In this document: positions 19,412 through 28,352 of the stretch, in pieces
Layout of the letters: the number at the start of each line of letters is the position of its first letter
How positions within the stretch are numbered: the stretch's first letter is position 1
Assembly (NCBI GenBank): GCA_965248155.1
Contig: CBDFIO010000002.1
Location: 1,674,001 to 1,738,000, forward strand
Direction: 5' to 3'
DNA: 64,000 nt
Source of the DNA: RFSX01 sp965248155
GTDB lineage: Bacteria > Bacteroidota > Bacteroidia > Chitinophagales > Saprospiraceae
Translations under genes and position numbers: made by a program
Notes under the pieces: model-generated
What the model was told of the DNA's origin: nothing
Seen by the model: the letters and a program-made list of their open reading frames with translations, nothing else
Database searches by the model: none

Positions 19412-20542
19412 ATGAAAAAATTAATCAGTAAGTACGCTATCAAAAAAAATCACTCCATTGCAATTGTAGTATTTGTTTTTATCGCCCTATTCCACCAAAT
19501 AATTGCAAATGATAAATACATTATCTGCAAAAAATCATCTTCATGGTCCTTCTTTGAAAAGCAAGAATTGTGTGAATATGGTGTCCGGGCATTGATTCCT
19601 TATTCGTCAAAAACCATAGACAAAGACAACCGTAGTGTTGGTCCGTTTGATAAGCAAAAAGTGTCTTCCCTATATTATCGCCATTGGCTAGGAACTGATT
19701 CTATAGGTCGGGATGTTTTGGCGGGTCTGATTTGGGGTAGTTTCATAGCACTTGTTGTTGGGCTTGTCTCTTCATTATTAGCTTTATTAGTAGGTGTTTT
19801 GATGGCTTATTTAAGTGGATATATTGGAGACAATGGATTTAAATTACTTAAAACACATTTTTTGATTTTAATCCCTTTTTCATTTGTTCTTACTTATTAT
19901 TGGATATATGCTTCAGTGAGTTTGAAGCTTGTGATGTTTATAATGTTTGTTATTCTCATTTATTGCCTTAATACATATAGTAAGAATCAGGCTATTGAAA
20001 AGAAAAGAATAGGTCTTCCATTTGATCTTATTATTCTTCGTGTTATTGAAGTCTTTAAATCGATTCCCAATCTGTTTCTGATTTTGATTTTATTGCCATT
20101 GATGGGTAGGCCGAGTTATTGGAATGTTGTATTTATTATCGCTTTCCTTCGGTGGCCGATTATCACAAGACATCTTCGTGCTGAAATACTCAATGTGAAA
20201 AATGAAAATTATATAAGTTCGGCAAGATCGATTGGTCTGTCCGATAAGAAAATTTTTCTAAAGTATATATTGCCTTTAACTATCAGTCCAATTATAATAG
20301 TGACTGCCTTCGGATTTTCTTCAGCTATTCTTCTAGAATCTACGCTATCATTTTTGGGGATTGGTGTTCCTTTGGATCAACTCTCTTGGGGGGGTATTCT
20401 TAAGGAAGCCAGATATGATTTTAATTCGTGGTGGTTGGCCGTTTTCCCGGGTCTTTGTATATTCTTTTTGATCTATGTCTTTAATTCAATAGGAGACACA
20501 ATTAATGATCAACTTTTGAGGTCGAATAGAGCTTACGAGTAG
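19412..20542 (+). CDS. ABC transporter permease, DppC/OppC type
   Basis: Second permease of the peptide-type importer. Contains the DppC signature HWLGTDSIGRDVLAGLIWGS and the EAA loop (ENYISSARSIGLSDKKIFLK), then ATLLESTLSFLG-like sequence (AILLESTLSFLGIGVPLDQL). About six membrane segments; a periplasmic insertion of some 60 residues follows the first one. Starts 3 bp after the DppB-type gene, so translation is likely coupled. The operon ends here without DppD/DppF ATPases, which must be supplied from elsewhere in the genome if the importer works. Confidence 0.9.
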   Translation: MKKLISKYAIKKNHSIAIVVFVFIALFHQIIANDKYIICKKSSSWSFFEKQELCEYGVRALIPYSSKTIDKDNRSVGPFDKQKVSSLYYRHWLGTDSIGRDVLAGLIWGSFIALVVGLVSSLLALLVGVLMAYLSGYIGDNGFKLLKTHFLILIPFSFVLTYYWIYASVSLKLVMFIMFVILIYCLNTYSKNQAIEKKRIGLPFDLIILRVIEVFKSIPNLFLILILLPLMGRPSYWNVVFIIAFLRWPIITRHLRAEILNVKNENYISSARSIGLSDKKIFLKYILPLTISPIIIVTAFGFSSAILLESTLSFLGIGVPLDQLSWGGILKEARYDFNSWWLAVFPGLCIFFLIYVFNSIGDTINDQLLRSNRAYE

Positions 20543-20552
20543 AAAATAAAAA

Positions 20553-20747
20553 CTATCTCTTCCTTTGTTTCTTTGAAAATAAATTTGATTTTCCTCGCTT
20601 CGTAGAGAGGTTACCTTTCTTATCTGTCTTTGGCGAATACTTCTGTTCATTACCACATCCTTCACCAGTTTTACATGAAGAATTCATGCTTAAAAGACCG
20701 CAAAAAAGGCCCAAAATCAAAAAACGACGGATATATCTCTTTTTCAT
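20553..20747 (-). CDS. Small basic lipoprotein
   Basis: 64 residues: basic start and hydrophobic segment (RRFLILGLFCGLLSMNSSC, lipobox ending in Cys25), then a short hydrophilic, Lys-rich tail with a second Cys pair region (KTGEGCGNEQ). Small lipoproteins of this look are widespread in Bacteroidota next to unrelated genes; function unknown. Encoded opposite to its neighbours, 10 bp beyond the permease stop. Confidence 0.65.
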   Translation of the reverse strand: MKKRYIRRFLILGLFCGLLSMNSSCKTGEGCGNEQKYSPKTDKKGNLSTKRGKSNLFSKKQRKR

Positions 20748-20818
20748 TGTTTTTGTCTATTCCTCCAATTCGAAAATAAAAATTAATCCTTAAACTGCTA
20801 AAAAGGAGTAAAAATTGC

Positions 20819-20848
20819 TAAAACCCCTATAAAATAGGGTTTTTTGTT
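20819..20848 (+). terminator. Rho-independent terminator-like hairpin
   Basis: Stem of AAACCC(C)TAT against ATAGGGTTT around a short A loop, followed by TTTTTTGTTTTG on the plus strand. It could stop plus-strand readthrough from the permease operon before the HU promoter. Confidence 0.6.
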
Positions 20849-20867
20849 TTGTTTTTATATTATATTT

Positions 20868-20898
20868 TTTGATTATATGATTGAATGCCCTAATTTTG
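20868..20898 (+). promoter_or_regulatory. Promoter of the HU gene (-33 TTTG, -7 TAATTTTG)
   Basis: TTTG at 20868-20871 and TAATTTTG at 20891-20898 with 19 bp between them: a full match to the Bacteroidota promoter, 39 bp before the HU start codon. Confidence 0.75.
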
Positions 20899-20937
20899 CC
20901 GTGATTATATTATTTTATTAATTTTAAAAAAGTACTC

Positions 20938-21210
20938 ATGAATAAAGGAGATTTAATCAGCATGGTTTCAGACAGAGCTGGAATCAGTAAAGCTGAAGCT
21001 ACTGAAGCTGTAGGGTGTGTTTTTGATAGTATTGAAGGAAGTCTTAAACAAGGAGGAAAGGCTTCTTTTGTAGGATTTGGCACATTCTCTACTTCAAGAA
21101 GAGCAGCTAGAGATGGCAGAAATCCAGCTACTGGCGCAACAATAAAAATTCCTGCTAAAACTGTTGTAAAATTTAAAGCAGGTAAAGCTCTTGTTGGTTC
21201 TGTAAACTAA
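20938..21210 (+). CDS. HU family DNA-binding protein
   Basis: 90-residue nucleoid protein that bends and compacts DNA as a dimer. Standard HU fold: MNKGDLISMVSDRAGISKAEA, the GTFSTSRRAARDGRNPATGA DNA-binding arm and IPAKTVVKFKAGKAL C-terminus, family length. Flanked by a full promoter upstream and a strong terminator downstream, so it is transcribed alone, as expected for an abundant protein. Confidence 0.96.
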   Translation: MNKGDLISMVSDRAGISKAEATEAVGCVFDSIEGSLKQGGKASFVGFGTFSTSRRAARDGRNPATGATIKIPAKTVVKFKAGKALVGSVN

Positions 21211-21233
21211 TAAGATTTAGATTAAAAAAATTT

Positions 21234-21264
21234 AAAAAAGGCAGGCCTAGCTTGCCTTTTTTTA
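21234..21264 (+). terminator. Rho-independent terminator of the HU gene
   Basis: Ten-bp perfect stem AAAAAAGGCA/TGCCTTTTTT (21234-21243 and 21253-21262) with a 9-base loop and a T run, 24 bp after the HU stop. It also shows that the transketolase gene starts downstream of it, not at the TTG at 21252. Confidence 0.85.
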
Positions 21265-21284
21265 TTGAACCTAGGATCAACAAT

Positions 21285-22130
21285 ATGCACACTGATATAG
21301 AATCGCTAAAACGAATAGCATCTCAAGTAAGAAGAGATATAATAAGACAAACCCATAAGGTCAATTCAGGCCATCCCGGGGGATCCCTTGGATGCGCTGA
21401 TTTTTTTACTGCTCTTTACTTTAATATTCTTAAACACGACCCTTCATTTAATATGGAAGGTCATGATGAGGATATTTTCTTTTTATCAAATGGTCACATT
21501 TCTCCTGTTTGGTATAGTGTCTTGGCAAGAAGTGGATACTTTCCTGTTCGGGAATTATCCACCTTCAGATTGATCAACTCCAGACTCCAAGGCCATCCTG
21601 CAACTCATGAAGGATTACCGGGCATAAGGGTGGCTTCAGGATCTCTGGGTCAGGGAATATCGGTAGCCATAGGAGCCGCTCTGGCAAAAAAACTAAATAA
21701 TGATGATCGACACATATTTGTATTAACCGGAGATGGAGAACTCCAGGAAGGACAGATATGGGAAGCAGCAATGTTTGCCGCTCATCATAAAGTCGATAAT
21801 TTAATCCTAACTATTGATTGGAATGGTCAACAAATTGACGGTCCAAATGAAGAAGTCATGTCCCTGGGAGATCTCGAAGCAAAGTGGAAAAGCTTTGGTT
21901 GGGATGTCCTAAAAATGGACGGTCATGATTTTAATTCGATTTTTGAAACAATTGCTTCTGCAAAAGCAAAAAAAGGGGCTTCAAAACCTGTTTGTATTTT
22001 AATGAAAACAAGCATGGGTAGAGGCGTTGATTTTATGGAAGGCACACATCATTGGCACGGGAAAGCCCCAAATGCAGAACAAACTGAAAATGCTTTATCA
22101 CAATTAACAGAAACGCTCGGAGATTACTAA
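21285..22130 (+). CDS. Transketolase, N-terminal subunit
   Basis: First half of a split transketolase (281 residues), the thiamine-diphosphate-binding part that moves two-carbon ketol units in the non-oxidative pentose phosphate pathway. ThDP motif GDGELQEGQIWEAAMFAA, NSGHPGGSLGCAD near the start and the GTHHWHGKAP region at the end are all present. The ATG at 21285 is chosen because the longer frame from 21252 would begin inside the HU terminator. Its stop overlaps the start of the C-terminal subunit by one base (TAATG), so the two are translationally coupled. Confidence 0.94.
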   Translation: MHTDIESLKRIASQVRRDIIRQTHKVNSGHPGGSLGCADFFTALYFNILKHDPSFNMEGHDEDIFFLSNGHISPVWYSVLARSGYFPVRELSTFRLINSRLQGHPATHEGLPGIRVASGSLGQGISVAIGAALAKKLNNDDRHIFVLTGDGELQEGQIWEAAMFAAHHKVDNLILTIDWNGQQIDGPNEEVMSLGDLEAKWKSFGWDVLKMDGHDFNSIFETIASAKAKKGASKPVCILMKTSMGRGVDFMEGTHHWHGKAPNAEQTENALSQLTETLGDY

Positions 22131-23080
22131 TGCTAGATCAAATTACTTACACAGAAAAAAAGGCAACCAGAGATGGGTTCGGTGCAGCGATGCAGGAACT
22201 CGGTCAGGAAAACCCTAATGTTGTCGCCCTATGTGCCGACCTTGTTGGTTCATTAAAAATTCAAAAATTTATCGATGAAAATCCTGAAAGATTTATTCAG
22301 GTAGGCATAGCAGAAGCGAATATGATGGGTATAGCTGCAGGTCTCGCTACAATCGGTAAAATTCCATTCACCAGCACTTTTGCAAATTTTTCTACAGGGA
22401 GAGTTTACGATCAGATAAGGCAATCTATAGCCTACTCTCATAAGAATGTTAAAATCTGTGCTTCACATGCCGGCTTAACTTTAGGGGAAGATGGTGCTAC
22501 GCATCAGATACTTGAAGATATTGGAATGATGAAAATGCTACCGGGAATGTGCGTGATAAATCCAGCAGATTACAATCAGACTAAAGCCGCGACCAAAGCT
22601 ATTGCTGATTATGATGGTCCGGTATATTTGAGATTCGGAAGACCGGGCTGGCCTGTATTTATGCCGGAAAACCAATTTGAAATCGGTAAGGCCATAGTAT
22701 TAAATGAAGGAACTGACATTAGCATTATAGCCACAGGTCATCTATTGTGGTATGCTGTCGAAGCCGCAAAAAAATTAGAGTCAGAAGGAATAAGTGTCGA
22801 GCTCATTAACATCCACACTATCAAGCCCCTTGATGAAGAGGCAATACTTAAGTCTGTCAGAAAAACCAATCTGTGTTTGGTTGCGGAAGAGCATCAGAGA
22901 TTCGGGGGATTGGGTGAATCTGTCGCAGGTTTATTAAGCCAAAATCATCCTACGCGAATGGATTTTGTAGCCGTTAATGATAGTTTTGGAGAAAGTGGAA
23001 AACCAGATCAACTTCTTGAAAAGTATGGCCTAAGCAGTTCGGATATTATCCGGAAATCTAAAGCCCTTTTGTCCAAATAA
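22130..23080 (+). CDS. Transketolase, C-terminal subunit
   Basis: Second half of the split enzyme (316 residues): pyrimidine-binding domain (ATRDGFGAAMQELGQENPNV, then IQVGIAEANMMGIAAGLA carrying the catalytic Glu, and HAGLTLGEDGATHQ) plus the transketolase C-terminal domain from about residue 190. Overlaps the N-terminal subunit by one base and must act with it as a heteromeric complex in the cytoplasm. Complete. Confidence 0.94.
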   Translation: MLDQITYTEKKATRDGFGAAMQELGQENPNVVALCADLVGSLKIQKFIDENPERFIQVGIAEANMMGIAAGLATIGKIPFTSTFANFSTGRVYDQIRQSIAYSHKNVKICASHAGLTLGEDGATHQILEDIGMMKMLPGMCVINPADYNQTKAATKAIADYDGPVYLRFGRPGWPVFMPENQFEIGKAIVLNEGTDISIIATGHLLWYAVEAAKKLESEGISVELINIHTIKPLDEEAILKSVRKTNLCLVAEEHQRFGGLGESVAGLLSQNHPTRMDFVAVNDSFGESGKPDQLLEKYGLSSSDIIRKSKALLSK

Positions 23081-23119
23081 TCTATTTTATTTTTAACTGA
23101 TTTTAATTCAAGGTATTTC

Positions 23120-23127
23120 TATCTTTG
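23120..23127 (+). promoter_or_regulatory. Bacteroidota-type -7 element for the trans-sulfuration gene
   Basis: TATCTTTG, an exact TAnnTTTG match 33 bp before the start codon; no clear -33 partner. Confidence 0.5.
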
Positions 23128-23160
23128 CGTCCGATTTTTAATTGCTAAAATGCGATAAAT

Positions 23161-24300
23161 ATGAAATTCGGTACCAAAGTAATACATGCAGGAATTCACC
23201 CTGATCCTTCAAGTGGAGCTATAATGACTCCTATCTTCCAGGTTTCTACTTATGTTCAACAAGCTCCGGGAGATCACAAAGGTTTTGAATATGGAAGAAC
23301 ACAAAACCCAACAAGGCAAACATTGGAAAACAACCTAGCTGCTCTTGAAAATGGAAGCTATGGAATTTGTTTTTCAAGCGGTATGGCGACAATGGATTCT
23401 ATTGTTAAATTACTGAAAAGTGGAGATGAAGTCATCGCAACTAATGACTTATATGGTGGGTCCTTTAGGCTATTAACCAAGATCTATCATAAGTTTGGAA
23501 TTACCTCCAAATTTTTAGATCTCACAGATCATAGCACATTAGAAGATCATATCAGTTCGAGCACAAAAATGATTTGGATTGAGACCCCCACCAACCCCAT
23601 GCTCAATATAATTGATATTGAGGCTGTTTGCCGAATAGCAAAACAACATAATATTTTGACCGTTGTTGACAATACATTCGCATCACCATATTTACAAACC
23701 CCTCTAGATCTGGGTGCAGATATCGTTATGCATTCCAGCACAAAATATCTGGGAGGCCATTCTGATGTTGTGCAAGGTGCAGCTATTACTTCCAATAAAG
23801 ACCTGGCTAATCAACTATATTTTATTCAGAATTCTTGTGGTGCCGTTCCAGGTCCTCAGGATTGTTTTTTAATGTTGCGTGGGATTAAAACACTACATCT
23901 TAGAATGCAAAGATCCTGTGATAATGCCAGAAAAATTGCACATTGGTTGAAAAGTCACAGTAAGGTCTCCAAAGTATATTATCCGGGTTTTGAAGATTCT
24001 AAAAATCACGCCATCTGCAAAGCTCAGATGAGAGACTTTGGTGCTATGGTGTCTTTCGATTTGTACGATAACAATATGGCGGCTGCAACTAAAATTTTAA
24101 GTGCTACACATTTATTCAGCTTGGCAGAATCTTTAGGAGGGGTAGAATCCATCATAGGACATCCCGCTTCAATGACACATGCCTCTATTCCAAAAGAAGA
24201 AAGACTTAAAGTAGGTCTTACTGATTCTTTGATTCGTTTAAGTGTTGGAGTTGAAGATGTTAATGATCTAATTGAAGATTTGGAAGGCGCGCTTCAATAA
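23161..24300 (+). CDS. Cystathionine gamma-synthase/lyase family PLP enzyme
   Basis: PLP-dependent enzyme of the Cys/Met metabolism family (cystathionine gamma-synthase, gamma-lyase or beta-lyase), cytoplasmic. PLP-binding Lys195 in HSSTKYLGGHSD, substrate and phosphate contacts in EYGRTQNPTRQTLE and CFSSGMATMDS, and the C-terminal SLAESLGGVESIIGHPASMTH typical of the gamma-synthase/lyase branch. 379 residues, normal length. Motifs alone do not separate synthase from lyase, so no symbol is given. Confidence 0.92.
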   Translation: MKFGTKVIHAGIHPDPSSGAIMTPIFQVSTYVQQAPGDHKGFEYGRTQNPTRQTLENNLAALENGSYGICFSSGMATMDSIVKLLKSGDEVIATNDLYGGSFRLLTKIYHKFGITSKFLDLTDHSTLEDHISSSTKMIWIETPTNPMLNIIDIEAVCRIAKQHNILTVVDNTFASPYLQTPLDLGADIVMHSSTKYLGGHSDVVQGAAITSNKDLANQLYFIQNSCGAVPGPQDCFLMLRGIKTLHLRMQRSCDNARKIAHWLKSHSKVSKVYYPGFEDSKNHAICKAQMRDFGAMVSFDLYDNNMAAATKILSATHLFSLAESLGGVESIIGHPASMTHASIPKEERLKVGLTDSLIRLSVGVEDVNDLIEDLEGALQ

Positions 24301-24336
24301 AAATATTCTCCTTATTTTTAGATCAATCATTTGATC

Positions 24337-25032
24337 ATGGAGAACAACAACCCTTTCAGTATTAAATACTGGGCAGAGGAAGACAAGCCTCGTGAAAAAT
24401 TACTTTTAAAAGGAAAAGACGCCCTGAGCAATGCAGAGCTAATTGCCATTCTTATCGGGTCCGGTAGTCATGAAAAAAGTGCCGTTCATCTCTCAAAACA
24501 AATATTAGCGAGATATAAAAACGACCTCGATCAATTGGGCCGCGTACCTATTCATGACTTAAAAAAATTCAAAGGAATAGGAGAAGCTAAAGCCCTGAGC
24601 ATCATATCCGCTATGGAATTAGGGCGACGAAGGAAATTAACCAAGATCCACTCAAAGCCCAAAATATCTTCCAGTCAGGATGCCTACAATTGTGTGTACA
24701 CCTTGATGGAGGATCTTAGCCATGAAGTATTCAAGATCATTATCTTAAATCGAAATAATCAAGTTTTAAGAATTGAAACAATAAGTGTTGGCGGGGTTTC
24801 AGGGACTGTAGTAGATCCCAAAGTGATTTTTAAAAAAGCGCTTGATTATCAAGCGTCTTCAATAGTTCTTGTTCATAATCACCCGTCTGGAAATTTAAAT
24901 CCTTCAAGGCCAGACATTGATATCACAAAAAAAATTGTTGCCGCTGGAAAACTATTGGAAATTACTGTTTTAGATCATCTTATTATTTCTAGTGTAGGCT
25001 ATTACAGTTTTGCGGACGAGGGGATGATATAA
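24337..25032 (+). CDS. radC: RadC family JAB/JAMM domain protein
   Basis: 231 residues. N-terminal helix-hairpin-helix-like part (DALSNAELIAILIGSG, KFKGIGEAKALSI) and C-terminal JAMM metalloprotease-like domain with HNHPSGNLNPSRPDID, the HxH...S...D zinc site. Named for DNA repair by history; true function unsettled. ATG 24337 preferred over a TTG two codons upstream. Convergent with the kinase-like gene, one base apart. Confidence 0.94.
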   Translation: MENNNPFSIKYWAEEDKPREKLLLKGKDALSNAELIAILIGSGSHEKSAVHLSKQILARYKNDLDQLGRVPIHDLKKFKGIGEAKALSIISAMELGRRRKLTKIHSKPKISSSQDAYNCVYTLMEDLSHEVFKIIILNRNNQVLRIETISVGGVSGTVVDPKVIFKKALDYQASSIVLVHNHPSGNLNPSRPDIDITKKIVAAGKLLEITVLDHLIISSVGYYSFADEGMI

Positions 25033-25033
25033 T

Positions 25034-25957
25034 CTATACCTTCATCCTTATTGGGTCCCATTTTCTTAAAACATTCCATACTGTGTCCGCCCCTCTCATA
25101 ATATAATCCGTACCCATTCCTTTTGCAAATGCTTCGGAACTATTGCTGACACTAATAGCTAGCCTCACCGGAATCAGATACGGCAAAACCTCTAATTCCA
25201 CCTTTTTCAATTCTCTGAATTTTGAATATCCTGAAATGACCTGGCGGTAGGTAAACTCAACATCATCATTAATCATAATAAGATAAGACATAGCTATAGC
25301 AATATCATTAATCGTGTTTGTATAAGCGACATCTCCAAAATCAATGATTCCGCTTATCCTATCATCACAAGCAAGTACGTTTCCACTATTTAAATCATTG
25401 TGTATTATTCCTTTTGGCAGCATTGAATCTAAAGGTTCCACTTTGCTCTGATAAAGCTCAAAATACTGCTCTACCAAATCTTTGTCCTCTTGTTTTTCAA
25501 TATGCTGGATTTTGGGTCGATTTAAATGATAAAATCTAAGATCCCATTCCAGCTCCCGTTTTTCAATTGCAGGTAAAGAAAAGCTCAGGCTGTGTTCATG
25601 AAGCTGCGCCATGATTTCTCCGAAATGAACCAAAAGGCCTTCTGTCAAGTCCACTTCACTCAAAAACTGCCCTTCTAAATAATCCAAAACTCTTGTGTAA
25701 GACCCATCTTCTTGTTGAAATAATACCTTTTTCCCCTTGGAGATAACTTCGGGAATTTCGATTTCCATCTTTTGGTAGAGCTCATTGGTGAATTTTGATT
25801 CGGCTTCTACGAGGTCCATTTTATTATCCCTATATTGTTTCAGGACATATTTTTTACCATTTTGATCTGTGATTTTAAAATTAATGATGTCATATCCTTC
25901 CAATTTCTGAAAGGATCGACACTCAATTCCGTGAAGATTTAATAGCCTTTGAATCAT
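25034..25957 (-). CDS. Aminoglycoside-phosphotransferase-fold kinase
   Basis: 307 residues with the APH/choline-kinase fold: catalytic loop HNDLNSGNVL and metal-binding DFGDVAYTN. Similar proteins phosphorylate small amines or alcohols (homoserine, hydroxylysine, choline), so a metabolic kinase is more likely than antibiotic resistance; the substrate cannot be given. Cytoplasmic. Divergent from the ABC exporter gene. Confidence 0.85.
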   Translation of the reverse strand: MIQRLLNLHGIECRSFQKLEGYDIINFKITDQNGKKYVLKQYRDNKMDLVEAESKFTNELYQKMEIEIPEVISKGKKVLFQQEDGSYTRVLDYLEGQFLSEVDLTEGLLVHFGEIMAQLHEHSLSFSLPAIEKRELEWDLRFYHLNRPKIQHIEKQEDKDLVEQYFELYQSKVEPLDSMLPKGIIHNDLNSGNVLACDDRISGIIDFGDVAYTNTINDIAIAMSYLIMINDDVEFTYRQVISGYSKFRELKKVELEVLPYLIPVRLAISVSNSSEAFAKGMGTDYIMRGADTVWNVLRKWDPIRMKV

Positions 25958-26008
25958 GGTTTAATCCGAAATGAATTTTCAAGTAAATAAAATAAAACCA
26001 GACTAACA

Positions 26009-26016
26009 TATCTTTG
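26009..26016 (+). promoter_or_regulatory. Bacteroidota-type -7 element for the ABC exporter
   Basis: TATCTTTG matches TAnnTTTG and ends only 12 bp before the ATG at 26029. Transcription should begin about 26021-26023, leaving a leader of some 6-8 nt, and ruling out the TTG at 26014 as start. Confidence 0.6.
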
Positions 26017-26028
26017 TTAAAGAATAAG

Positions 26029-27783
26029 ATGGAGAAAAAGCAAGAACTAGATCTGGTCGTACTGTCCAAAGTCCTGAAATTATCAAAACCTTATAAGGGT
26101 TTACTTCTATTATCAATCGGTCTTGCAGTTGTTTTAGCTCCTGTATCAAACATACGTCCTTATCTGATAGGGATGATGGTTGATGATTGTATTTTTAAGG
26201 AAAATCATCAGTGTTTACTCACCATGTCCATCATATTTATGCTGTTCGCCATTGCTGCGGCTGTAATTAGATATATTTTCATTTACTATTCCGCTTCTCT
26301 TGGACAATCTGTAATTAAGGATTTACGTGTTCGTGTGTTTAAACATGTAACACGGCTAAAACTTCGCTTTTTTGATCAGACACCAATAGGTCAACTCACT
26401 ACCAGAACCATTAGTGATGTTGAAGCAATAAACAATATTTTTACCCAAGGTGTGCTGACGATGATCGCTGACGTCCTGGGTATTTTTGCCGTTATTGGTT
26501 TCATGCTCTTAGACAGTTGGCGCCTTACACTGATTTGTTTGGCAACCCTTCCATTTATGGTTTTGGCAACTTATATTTTCAAAGAGAAGGTGAAGGTCTC
26601 CTTCCAGAAAGTTCGTAACGAAATTTCGAAAATGAACGCCTTTTTGCAAGAACAAATTACCGGAATGCAAGTCGTTCAAATGTTTAATGCCGAAAAACAA
26701 GAAGCGGATAAATTTAAGGTCATAAATAGAAAATACACAAAGGCAAATCTGGACGCCATTGAATATTACGCCATATTTTATCCGGTTGTTGAATTGATTT
26801 CGGCAATTGGTCTTGCACTATTGGTATGGTGGGGGTCTAGAGGGATTTGGAATCATACAATTACTCCTGGTGCTTTTGTTTCGTTTCCAATGTATTTGCA
26901 AATGCTCTTCCGTCCAGTAAGAATGTTGGCCGATAAGTTCAATACTTTGCAAATGGGTTTGGTCGCTGCGGATCGGGTATTTAAGCTCATCGAAAATGAA
27001 GATTATATAAGCAACTATGGTGAAAATAAAGTTCAAAATTTAAAAGGATCTGTAATTTTTGAAAATGTGTCGTTCGCTTATGATGAAGAAAATTTTGTAC
27101 TTAAAGATGTGACTTTCAAACTTGATCCAGGTGAGACTTTAGCTATTGTAGGAAGTACTGGTTCGGGTAAAACAACCATCATCAATATCCTTAACAGGTT
27201 CTACGAAATTCAAAAAGGAAAAATCCTTATTGATGGCCTTGATATAAAAAAGTATCAGTTATTTGCGTTAAGAGATAGATTGGCTATGGTTTTACAAGAT
27301 GTGTTTTTATTCAATGGAACCGTATATGAAAACATTTCTCTAATGGATGATCCCATTTCCAAAGAAGATGTTATTCAGGCTTCCAAGACAATTGGAGCAC
27401 ACCCCTTCTTTAAAAGATTGCCAGACGAATATAACTTTCACATTACAGAACGAGGATCTAATCTTTCGATGGGACAAAGACAATTAATTTCGTTTGTCAG
27501 AGCCCTTGTGTTCAACCCAGATATTTTAATTCTTGATGAAGCTACATCTTCTATCGATTCAGAAACGGAATCCATCATTCAATATGCTATTGAAAAATTA
27601 ATTCAGAAACGTACATCGATAATAATTGCTCACCGCCTTTCTACCATACGCCATGCAGATAAAATATTGGTCCTTGATCACGGAGAAGTCGTAGAACAAG
27701 GTACGCATGAATCACTTTTGCGATTAGAAGATGGCAAATACAGAAAATTATACGAAAAACAATTTGCACAGGCTATTATATAA
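26029..27783 (+). CDS. MsbA-like ABC transporter, fused membrane and ATPase domains
   Basis: Half-size ABC exporter (584 residues) acting as a homodimer or heterodimer in the inner membrane, likely for a lipid or other hydrophobic substrate. Membrane domain of six segments (about 25-310), then nucleotide-binding domain with Walker A GSTGSGKTT (about 375), signature LSMGQRQ (about 478), Walker B ILILDEATSSID (about 499) and H-loop IIAHRLSTI. All ATPase motifs are intact. Start ATG 26029, set by the position of the promoter. Confidence 0.93.
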   Translation: MEKKQELDLVVLSKVLKLSKPYKGLLLLSIGLAVVLAPVSNIRPYLIGMMVDDCIFKENHQCLLTMSIIFMLFAIAAAVIRYIFIYYSASLGQSVIKDLRVRVFKHVTRLKLRFFDQTPIGQLTTRTISDVEAINNIFTQGVLTMIADVLGIFAVIGFMLLDSWRLTLICLATLPFMVLATYIFKEKVKVSFQKVRNEISKMNAFLQEQITGMQVVQMFNAEKQEADKFKVINRKYTKANLDAIEYYAIFYPVVELISAIGLALLVWWGSRGIWNHTITPGAFVSFPMYLQMLFRPVRMLADKFNTLQMGLVAADRVFKLIENEDYISNYGENKVQNLKGSVIFENVSFAYDEENFVLKDVTFKLDPGETLAIVGSTGSGKTTIINILNRFYEIQKGKILIDGLDIKKYQLFALRDRLAMVLQDVFLFNGTVYENISLMDDPISKEDVIQASKTIGAHPFFKRLPDEYNFHITERGSNLSMGQRQLISFVRALVFNPDILILDEATSSIDSETESIIQYAIEKLIQKRTSIIIAHRLSTIRHADKILVLDHGEVVEQGTHESLLRLEDGKYRKLYEKQFAQAII

Positions 27784-27873
27784 TAGTAGAAACAATTGAA
27801 GCATTCATCCAATAATCAAGCAAGTTCAAGAACAAATATTTAACTTCATGTTTACTAAAATGGATAATATTCT

Positions 27874-28338
27874 ATGAGTCAAAATAAGAGTAGCTCCAAT
27901 CCTATTGCAGGAATTATAGCTATACTATTCGTTGTCTTTTTGGTCTGGTTGGTCTTCAACTTTGTAAAAGGTCTATTTAGCATACTGAGTTTTCTAGCTA
28001 TTCCTTTGTTTATTCTTGCATTGATTTTTAATTATAAAGTAGTCGGAGATTATTTTAAATGGATCTTCAACTTACTTAAAAAGAATCCCGGTAAGGGCAT
28101 ATTAGCTGGAATAGGAACTGTGGTTGGATATCCTTTGGTTGCAGGATGGCTTTTCATAAAAGCTTTTTCATCAAGGAAGTTTGGCCGTAAGAGTAAAAAG
28201 AAAAAGTCGGGAGATTATATAAAATTTGAAGAAATGGAAGAGGATGAAGACTTCCTTGAACTTCCTGAAATTTCTCATACTAAAGTGACTCAAAAGAAAA
28301 CAGAGGATGATAGTCGCTATGATGATCTGTTCTCATAA
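27874..28338 (+). CDS. Membrane protein of unknown function
   Basis: 154 residues with two to three hydrophobic segments (about 10-55 and 75-95), a Lys-rich stretch (RKSKKKKSG) and an acidic C-terminus. No family recognised. It lies between the ABC exporter and a glycosyltransferase on the same strand, 15 bp before the latter, so it may share their transcript. Confidence 0.7.
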   Translation: MSQNKSSSNPIAGIIAILFVVFLVWLVFNFVKGLFSILSFLAIPLFILALIFNYKVVGDYFKWIFNLLKKNPGKGILAGIGTVVGYPLVAGWLFIKAFSSRKFGRKSKKKKSGDYIKFEEMEEDEDFLELPEISHTKVTQKKTEDDSRYDDLFS

Positions 28339-28352
28339 ATGAATTTTCCCTG

